A DNA stretch of 64,000 nt. It comes from JACVRW01 sp963846505 (GTDB lineage Bacteria > Actinomycetota > Thermoleophilia > Solirubrobacterales > Thermoleophilaceae). Positions 58,345 to 64,000 of this stretch are shown one piece after another. Numbering within the stretch: position 1 is the stretch's first letter; each line of letters starts with the position of its first letter. Position numbers and translations under genes: made by a program. Below the pieces are notes generated by a model. It worked only from the letters and a program-made list of their open reading frames with translations. It ran no database searches and was not told the origin of the DNA. Location: positions 1 to 64,000 of the forward strand of contig CAWJWD010000007.1 of assembly GCA_963846505.1 (NCBI GenBank), read 5' to 3'.

Positions 58345-59821
58345 TCCCAGCGTTCGAAGCGTGGTCGGCCCGCCACGTCCAGGAGGGTATGGGTGGCGTC
58401 GAGCGCCGGGTCGGTCTCGGGCCGGTCGGCGCGCTGGTGGGCACCGCGGCTCTCGGTGCGCGCCAGGCAGGCGGCGGCGATCATCCGGGCCAGCGGCAGC
58501 GGGTCGTTCGTCAGCTCGCGCAGGCCCTCGGGCTCGCGTCGCAGGCCCGCCAGCCGCCAGAGCGCGGCGCGGCTGGCCGCCGGCGGTGGGGCGGGCGCGG
58601 CGGTCACGACGGGTGGCGGGCGCCGGCTGCGCGGGCGGCTCGGGGTCCTGCATGGCCGCCACGGCAGCGCGGCGGCCGAAGACGAAGCACTCGGCGAGCG
58701 AGTTGGAGGCGATCCGGTTGGCGCCGTGCAGGCCGGTGCACGAGCACTCGCCGACGGCGTAGAGGCCGGGCAGGCTCGAGCGGCCGTCGAGATCGGTCGC
58801 GACGCCGCCCATCGTGTAGTGCGCCGCCGGGGCGACCGGCACCGGCTCGCGCGCCGGGTCGAGGCCGATCTCGGCCAGCTCGGCGGCGATGTTCGGGAAG
58901 CGCTCGAGGTCGACGTGGCGCAGGTCGAGCCGCACCGCGGGCTCGCCGCTGCGCCGCAGCTCGGCCTCGATCGCCAGCGCGACCTGGTCGCGCGGGGCGA
59001 GCTCGTCGACGAAGCGCTCGCCGGTCGCGTCCAGCAGCGTCGCGCCCTCGCCGCGTACCGCCTCGGTGATCAGGAAGCCGTCGCCGCGTCCGCCGGTGCG
59101 CAGCGCCGTCGGGTGGAACTGCATGAACTCGAGGTCGGCGAGCTCGGCGCCGGCCTCGTGCGCCAGCGCCAGCCCCGCCCCGACTGCGCCGGGCGGGTTG
59201 GTCGTGCGCTCCCAGAGCGCCGCCATGCCGCCGGTGGCGAGCACCGTCGCACGTGCCAGCAGCGGCCGGCGGGCGCCGTCGGCGGAGATCGACGACCACC
59301 CCGACGCAGCGTCCGCCGTCGGTCCAGAGCGCGGCGGCGGTGGCGTGCTCGATCACGTCGACGCGCGCGTCCTGGGCGGCACGGGCCGACAGCTCGCGCG
59401 TGATCCGACGACCGGTGGCGGCCCCGCCCGCGTGCACGATCCGCCGCCGCGAGTGGCCGCCCTCGAGGCCGAGCGCGAGCGCGCCATGACGGTCGGCGTC
59501 GAAGCGCACGCCGAGCTGCTCGAGCGCGCGCACCTCGTGCGGGGACTGCTCGCAGAGGACCCGCACCGCGCTTGGGCGGGCCAAGCCGCGGGCGGCGGCG
59601 AGCGTGTCCTCGACGTGCAGCTCGGGCGAGTCGTCCTCGGCCAGCGCCGCGGCGATGCCGCCCTGAGCCCAGTAGCTGGCGGTCTGCGCCAGCGGAGAGC
59701 GGCTGATCAGCGCGACGCGCGCGCCCTGCTCGGCTGCGACGAGGGCGGCGTAGAGGCCGGCGCCACCGGCACCGACGACGGCGACGTCGACCCGCAGGGG
59801 CTCTTCGTGCGGTTGGGTCAC
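58341..59821 (-). pseudogene. nadB: L-aspartate oxidase, interrupted by two frameshifts
   Basis: NadB turns L-aspartate into iminoaspartate in NAD synthesis. Three open frames together give a full protein: the N-terminus from the GTG at 59821 with VDVAVVGAGGAGLYAALVAAE and SYWAQGGIAAALAE; the middle with VLATGGMAALWERTTNPPGAVG, AHYTMGGVATD and GLHGANRIASNSLAE; and the C-terminus ending RPRFERWE at 58341. The frame changes are near 59295 and near 58610. All conserved blocks survive, so sequencing indels are likely; if real, the cell would need another route to NAD. nadA and nadC are not seen. Confidence 0.85.
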
Positions 59822-59824
59822 GGC

Positions 59825-59845
59825 GCGCCGGTACCGTACCGGCGC
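59825..59845. promoter_or_regulatory. 21-bp perfect palindrome in the nadB/HDAC divergent spacer
   Basis: Arms GCGCCGGTAC and GTACCGGCGC are exact inverted copies around one C. It fills 21 of the 28 bases between the two divergent start codons. TACCGT and its mirror TACGGT inside it could act as the two -10 elements. Confidence 0.7.
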
Positions 59846-59849
59846 AGCG

Positions 59850-60842
59850 ATGCCGGTCCTGTTCAGCCATCCCTCCTCGCTCGGGCACGACACCGGCCGG
59901 GGCCACCCCGATCGCCCCGATCGCATCCGGGCGATCGAGGCCGAGCTCGAGCGCACCGACCTCTCCGGGTGGGAGCGCCGCGAGTCGCCGCCCGCCGAGC
60001 TCGACTGGCTGCTGCGCGTGCACCCGCGCTCGCACGTCGACGCCGTGCGCGAGACGAGCGCGCGCGCCGGCGCCTTCGACCTCGACACGCCGACCAGCGA
60101 GGGCTCGTGGGAGGCGGCACTGCACGCCGCCGGCGGCGCCTGCGCCTTGGCGGAGGCGCTGCTCGACGGCGGCGAGCGCGCAGGGTTCTCGATCGCGCGG
60201 CCGCCGGGGCACCACGCCGAGAGCGCGCGGGCGATGGGCTTCTGCCTGTTCGCCAACGTCGCGATCGCCGCGCGCCACGCGCTGGCGCTGGGGGCCGAGC
60301 GGGTGCTCGTGCTCGACTGGGACGTCCACCACGGCAATGGCACCAACGCGATCTTCCACGAGTCGCCCGAGGTGCTGTTCGCCAGCATCCACCAGTACCC
60401 GTTCTATCCCGGCACCGGGCCGCTGGAGGACGTCGGCGCCGGGGCGGGGCTGGGCTACTCGCTCAACCTGCCGGTGCCGGCAGGGGCCGGCGAGGTGGAG
60501 TTCGCGTCGCTGGTCGAGCACGTCGTCGCGCCGGTCGCGCGGGCGTTCGCGCCGGATCTCGTGCTGCTCTCGGCCGGCTACGACGCGCACCGCGACGACC
60601 CCGTCGGCGGCTGCACCCTGACGACGGCGTCCTTCGGGCAGCTCACGCGCCAGGCGCTGGCGCTCGCGGGCGACGCGCCCGTCGGGGCCGTGCTCGAGGG
60701 CGGCTATGACCTCGAGGCGCTCGCCGGCTCGGTGGTCGAGACGCTGCGGGCGCTCGAGCACGGCGGCGAGCCGGCAGCGGTCGAGCGCCATCCGCTGGCC
60801 GAGCGCGCGGCGAGCCGGCTCGGGCAGTACTGGCCGCTCTAG
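59850..60842 (+). CDS. Histone-deacetylase-family protein (acetoin-utilisation/acetylpolyamine amidohydrolase-like)
   Basis: The 330-residue zinc hydrolase has SHPSSLGHDTGRGHPDRPDRI at the start, the ARPPGHHAESARAMGFCLFANVAIAARHAL block, metal ligands in VLVLDWDVHHGNGTNAIF and LLSAGYDAHRDDPVGG, and a late VLEGGYDLEAL. Bacterial members remove acetyl groups from proteins, polyamines or other amides. It faces nadB across a palindromic spacer, which hints at common control with NAD or acetyl metabolism. Confidence 0.94.
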   Translation: MPVLFSHPSSLGHDTGRGHPDRPDRIRAIEAELERTDLSGWERRESPPAELDWLLRVHPRSHVDAVRETSARAGAFDLDTPTSEGSWEAALHAAGGACALAEALLDGGERAGFSIARPPGHHAESARAMGFCLFANVAIAARHALALGAERVLVLDWDVHHGNGTNAIFHESPEVLFASIHQYPFYPGTGPLEDVGAGAGLGYSLNLPVPAGAGEVEFASLVEHVVAPVARAFAPDLVLLSAGYDAHRDDPVGGCTLTTASFGQLTRQALALAGDAPVGAVLEGGYDLEALAGSVVETLRALEHGGEPAAVERHPLAERAASRLGQYWPL

Positions 60843-60854
60843 GTCCCGGCCGCT

Positions 60855-61460
60855 CTAGTTCGAGGCGTCGACGAGCTGCGAGTAGGCGCCCGGATACCGA
60901 TTGCCGAGCTCGTCCGCCTCGGCGGCGGCCGCGTCCTGGTCCTCGTAGGTCCCGGCGTAGACGATCCAGAACCCCTGCCCGAGGCCGTAGTCGTCCGAGC
61001 GCAGCACGCCGGCCTCGACGCCGCCCGCGGTCGCCTCGTCTGCTGTCTGGCGCGCCGAGGCCTCGTCGCCGGCGGTGACCAGCACGACGGTGTACGCGCT
61101 CAGGCCCTCGGGCCAGGTCCCCGACTGGGCCTGCTCGCGGGCTCGCTCGCGTGCCGCGCGCTGGCGCTCGGTGCGCCGCTCGCGTCGGTCGGCGACCTGC
61201 TGGCGCTCGACCGCGGCCGCCCGCCGCGCGGCGTCCGCCTCGGCGTCGTTTCCATCGGAGTCGTCGTCGAGCGCGGTCGCGGCGCCGAAGCCGATCGCCG
61301 CCGCCAGCAGCGCGACGAGGATCGCTCCGAGCACGGTCTTCGAGCGCCGGCGGTCGGGGCGCGGGGGCGTGAGCGTCAGGCGCCCGCCGCAGCTGAGGCA
61401 GACGAGCTGGCCCGGCTCGCTCGCCGCGCCGCAGGCGGGGCAGTGCTCGCCGTCGCTCAT
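60855..61460 (-). CDS. Zinc-ribbon membrane protein with SPOR-like domain
   Basis: The 201-residue protein has an N-terminal zinc ribbon (CPACGAASEPGQLVCLSCGG) and one membrane helix (VLGAILVALLAAAIGFGAATAL). A long charged helix (RRAAAVERQQVADRRERRTERQRAARERAREQ) follows, then a C-terminal SPOR-type domain (AYTVVLVTAGDEASARQTADEA, GQGFWIVYAGTYEDQDAAAAEADEL). SPOR domains bind denuded peptidoglycan, so this is probably a wall-associated protein. Its ATG overlaps the stop of the acidic protein gene. Confidence 0.85.
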   Translation of the reverse strand: MSDGEHCPACGAASEPGQLVCLSCGGRLTLTPPRPDRRRSKTVLGAILVALLAAAIGFGAATALDDDSDGNDAEADAARRAAAVERQQVADRRERRTERQRAARERAREQAQSGTWPEGLSAYTVVLVTAGDEASARQTADEATAGGVEAGVLRSDDYGLGQGFWIVYAGTYEDQDAAAAEADELGNRYPGAYSQLVDASN

Positions 61461-61975
61461 GCAGGGCGCTCCGTGTGGTCGCCGGGCTCGTCGGCAGCGG
61501 CGGCCTGCTCGGCCGGCGCGTCCGCCTCCGAGGAGGCGTCTCCGGCCGGCTCGTCGTCGGCCTCGGGCACGGGCTGCCACTCCTCGGTGTGCTCCCAGCT
61601 CTGCTCCTGCGCGGCAGCGGCCGTCCAGTCGCCGGTCTGCTCCTCGCCGGTCTGCTCCTCGTCGGGCGCCCACTCGCCGGTCTCGTCCCAGCCCTCCTCG
61701 GGCTGCTCCCACTCGCCGGTCCAGTCGCCCGTCGCCGGCTCCTCGACCGCGTCGGGATCGAGCGTGCCCTCGAGCACGCGCACCTCGCGGTCGACGACGT
61801 CGAGCGCCGCCGCCTGGGCCTGGAGCAGCTCGGGGTTGCGCATGCCCTGGCGGTGCAGCTCGAACACGAGCGCTCCGAGCTCGAGCAGGAGATCCTCACG
61901 CTCCCGGCGGCGGGCGCGGAGGAGACGGCGCTCTCGGTGTCGCTTCAGCAGCCCAGGCACGCGTGTTGCACCCAT
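61457..61975 (-). CDS. Acidic protein with TGEW/TGDW repeats
   Basis: The 172-residue protein has a basic helical N-terminus (KRHRERRLLRARRREREDLLLELGALVFELHRQGMRNPELLQAQAAALDVVDREVRVLEG). A strongly acidic, probably disordered tail with TGDWTGEWEQ, ETGEWAPDEEQTGEEQTGDWT and SWEHTEEWQP follows. No family is recognised. It is co-translated with the zinc-ribbon/SPOR protein and may be its partner. Confidence 0.7.
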   Translation of the reverse strand: MGATRVPGLLKRHRERRLLRARRREREDLLLELGALVFELHRQGMRNPELLQAQAAALDVVDREVRVLEGTLDPDAVEEPATGDWTGEWEQPEEGWDETGEWAPDEEQTGEEQTGDWTAAAAQEQSWEHTEEWQPVPEADDEPAGDASSEADAPAEQAAAADEPGDHTERPA

Positions 61976-62017
61976 CCTCGACCGACGGCGGGCGGACTAT
62001 ACCCCCGGCTCAGGCGG

Positions 62018-63011
62018 CTACTTGCGGGAGGCGAGCACCGCCGCGACCACGTCGAGCAGGCCGTCGCGGCGCTGGCCCATCGGGAAGGCGTCGAGAATCC
62101 GTCGCCGCGCCCGTCCGGCGGCCTCCGGCCCGAGCGCGAGCGCCCGCCGGAATCCCCTCGGCGACGCTGCTCGTCTCCTGCGAGTCGATCAGCACCCCCG
62201 CGTCGCCGACGACCTCGGGCATCGCGGTCACGTCCATCACGACCGGCACGCAGCCGGCCAGCATCGCCTCGGCCACGGCCAGGCCGAAGCCCTCGTGGCG
62301 CGAGGCCTGGACGTAGACCGCTGCGCGCCGGTAGGCGGCGTGGAGGTCGGCGTCGGACAGCCAGCCGGTCAGCTCCACGTTCGGGCCCGCGAGCGCGCGC
62401 AGCTGCTCGACCGACTCGTCGAGCCACTTCCCGGCGAACACGAAGCGTGTCTCGGGCAGCTCCCGCGCCGCGCGCACGAACGGGATCTGTCCCTTCTGCA
62501 CGAGCGTCGTGTGGTCGATCGCGCCGACCGTCAGCGCGCTGCCGTCCTTCGCGGCCGGGAGCTCGCCGAACGGGTCCGGCACACCGTGGTGGACCACCGT
62601 CACGCGCGCCGGGTCGAGCGGCGTGTTGCGCTCGATCTCCGACAGGCTGTAGCGCGAGTTGGTGATCAGGCGGGTCGCGCGGCGCATGATCCAGCGGCTC
62701 GCGTGCCGGCGCAGGCCGCCCTGCTGGTAGCCGTAGCCGATGTCGGGCATGTTCGCCGTGTCGAAGCCGCCGATGATCAGCACCGACGGCTTGCGCAGCA
62801 GCCAGGCGAGCGTGATCGGAAAGAACGTGTGCCAGGAGGCGAACCAGCCGAAGACGAGGTCGGCGCCGAGCACCCCGCGCAGGACCCGGAGCGGATCGGG
62901 CCAGCGGCCGGGCTGATAGAGGTCGGTGAGCTCGTGTCGCTCGGCGAGCAGCTCGCGGTCGATCGAGACGAAGCTCGCCTCGCGGCTGTAGACGTAGAGG
63001 ATGCGTGCCAC
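62018..63011 (-). pseudogene. Glycosyltransferase family 4-like, C-terminal frameshift
   Basis: The protein starts MARILYVYSREASFVSIDRELLAERHE and shows a GT-B fold. Its nucleotide-sugar site includes ALTVGAIDHTTLVQKG, VFAGKWLDESVEQLRALAG, and the donor-binding ASRHEGFGLAVAEAMLAGCVPVV block with the EAM region. Near 62149 one extra C shifts the frame; without it the tail reads RRALALGPEAAGR and ends ASRK at the TAG at 62018. With the shift the open frame ends at 62010 with an unrelated tail. It probably modifies a surface polysaccharide along with the next gene. Confidence 0.85.
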
Positions 63012-63018
63012 GGCCGGC

Positions 63019-64000
63019 TCAGGCCCCGGCCGGCTCGGCGACCGGCTGGCGCGCCTCGATGAACGCCCGGTGCCACTCCGACAGCTCGAGCAGGCAGTAG
63101 AGGACGCTCTTGTGGTCGGCGCGTCCGCGCCGGTGCTCGTCCACCAGCCGTGCCACCGCCTGCGACTCGACCAGCTCCGCTGCGGGCGCCCCCGGGGCGT
63201 AGCGCCGTTCGACCTCGACGCCGAGCGAGCTGCGCAGCCAGTCGTCGTAGGGCGTGGCGAAGCCGTGCTTGGGCCGGCTCGTGATCTCCGGCGGCAGCAG
63301 TCGGTCCAGCGTCATGCGGTGCAGTCGCTTGCCCGCACGAGGGCGCACGCGCGAGCGCACCGGCAGCCGCTCGACGAAGCGCATCAGGTCGACGTCGAGG
63401 AACGGCACGCGCAGCTCGAGCCCAGCCGCCATCGACATCTTGTCGTTGCAGAGCAGGATGCCGTCGGGGAGGAACATGCGCGTGTCGAGGTAGAGGGCCT
63501 GCTCGAGCGTCGAGCGGCCGGTCACGTCGCCGAGCACGTCGGTGGCGGTGGTCAGACGCTCGCTGGCCGCCTGCTCGCCGAGCCCGCCGGTGAGCGCGCG
63601 GCGCGTGTCCGCGTCGGTGATCTCGACCAGCCGCAACATCCGCTCGGCCTGCGACTGGCCGCCCAGCAGATGGGCGGTGCGCCGCGCGCGGGCGGCGCGC
63701 GGCAGCCGGCGGGCGGCGAGGCCGGCGGGGGCGGCCAGCACTGCAGGGAACAGCCGCAGCGGCGCCAGCAGCGCCGCGGCTTGGTGACGCCCGTAGCCGC
63801 CATGCGGCTCGTCGGCGCCCTGGCCGGCGAGCACGACCTTGACGTGCTCGGCGGCGAAGCGCGACAGCTGCAGCAGCGCGGGCGCGGACGGGATTCCGCA
63901 GGGCTCCTCGAGCCGCGGCACGCAGCGGGCGAGCTCGGCGAGGAAGTCGGTCTCCTCCATCGCCGTGTCGTGGTGGTGGGTGCCGATGATGCGGGCGCTC
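63019..64000 (-). CDS. Asparagine synthetase B-like protein, truncated by the window end
   Basis: At least 326 residues of the C-terminal synthetase domain are present. They start SARIIGTHHH at the window edge and continue with VVLAGQGADEPHGGYGRHQ, the ATP/PPi-type loop region, then YLDTRMFLPDGILLCNDKMSMAAGLELRVPFLDVDLMRFVERLP and RPKHGFATPYDDWL. The glutaminase part lies outside the window. Next to a glycosyltransferase such genes often modify capsule or glycan building blocks rather than make free asparagine. Confidence 0.9.
   Translation of the reverse strand, partial: SARIIGTHHHDTAMEETDFLAELARCVPRLEEPCGIPSAPALLQLSRFAAEHVKVVLAGQGADEPHGGYGRHQAAALLAPLRLFPAVLAAPAGLAARRLPRAARARRTAHLLGGQSQAERMLRLVEITDADTRRALTGGLGEQAASERLTTATDVLGDVTGRSTLEQALYLDTRMFLPDGILLCNDKMSMAAGLELRVPFLDVDLMRFVERLPVRSRVRPRAGKRLHRMTLDRLLPPEITSRPKHGFATPYDDWLRSSLGVEVERRYAPGAPAAELVESQAVARLVDEHRRGRADHKSVLYCLLELSEWHRAFIEARQPVAEPAGA

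Overview
The window comes from a high-GC actinobacterium. Most of it, from about 6.78 kb to the right edge, fits the Thermoleophilia/Solirubrobacterales type best. The reasons are uniform GC-rich coding with GTG starts, many probable leaderless genes, a WS/DGAT-type acyltransferase, the CysO-CysM-Mec cysteine route, minor-pilin genes and several lineage-typical secreted proteins. No rRNA, tRNA, CRISPR array, transposase or phage gene was seen. The taxonomic placement is an inference from gene content, not from a marker search.

The left 6.74 kb looks different. It carries Streptomyces-like genes: a flavin monooxygenase, an alpha/beta hydrolase, a short-chain dehydrogenase, a small charged protein and a tricorn protease. 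All of them are broken by many single-base frameshifts, and the tricorn gene is cut off without its N-terminus near 6738, where a frameshifted nuclease-lipoprotein gene of another kind begins. A chimeric or low-coverage contig end is the simplest reading. Frameshifts continue through the pilin genes to about 10.05 kb. The sequence is then clean to about 58.6 kb, where the nadB gene (two shifts) and a glycosyltransferase (one) are again interrupted.

Layout: 7.2-11.0 kb, three overlapping prepilin-type genes; 11.0-12.9 kb, a small RHH protein and a large sigma factor fused to an anti-sigma-like zinc finger and a membrane/tail region; 13.0-15.7 kb, a MerR-DICT regulator, a HAD hydrolase, an unknown protein and FxsA; 15.7-22.1 kb, a SufT-like protein, a lipoate-ligase-like protein, hydrolase, WS/DGAT, M28 peptidase, IspH and a cysteine-less thioredoxin-fold protein; 22.3-26.0 kb, secreted and membrane proteins; 26.1-31.3 kb, sufB divergent from a ferric-iron ABC transporter behind an iron-box-like sequence; 32.6-37.7 kb, an Rrf2-sufC-sufD-sufS-sufU operon followed by an inactive signal-peptidase-like lipoprotein; 37.7-40.0 kb, SCO1 and a two-component system; 40.2-44.5 kb, the MoeZ-CysO-CysM sulfur-carrier cysteine pathway with its JAMM protease, interleaved with TatA and two Tat-exported ferritin-like proteins; 45-46 kb, a GGDEF protein; 46.2-49.3 kb, a secreted protein and two acyl-CoA dehydrogenases; 49-56 kb, assorted metabolism and transport; 56-58 kb, a secreted M28 peptidase; 57.8-60.8 kb, flavin reductase and nadB divergent from an HDAC-family gene; 60.9-64 kb, zinc-ribbon/SPOR and acidic proteins, a glycosyltransferase and a truncated asparagine synthetase.

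Sulfur and iron handling is the unifying theme: SufBCDSU, SufT, an Rrf2 regulator, ferric iron uptake, lipoate and cysteine formation on a sulfur-carrier protein all lie within 30 kb. The most interesting unexplained signals are two secreted-protein genes that code almost all arginine with AGA, a 16-base promoter element repeated exactly before moeZ and cysM, a CysO carrier with an extra arginine after its Gly-Gly, an apparently dead signal peptidase in the suf operon, and several long perfect palindromes next to gene starts.
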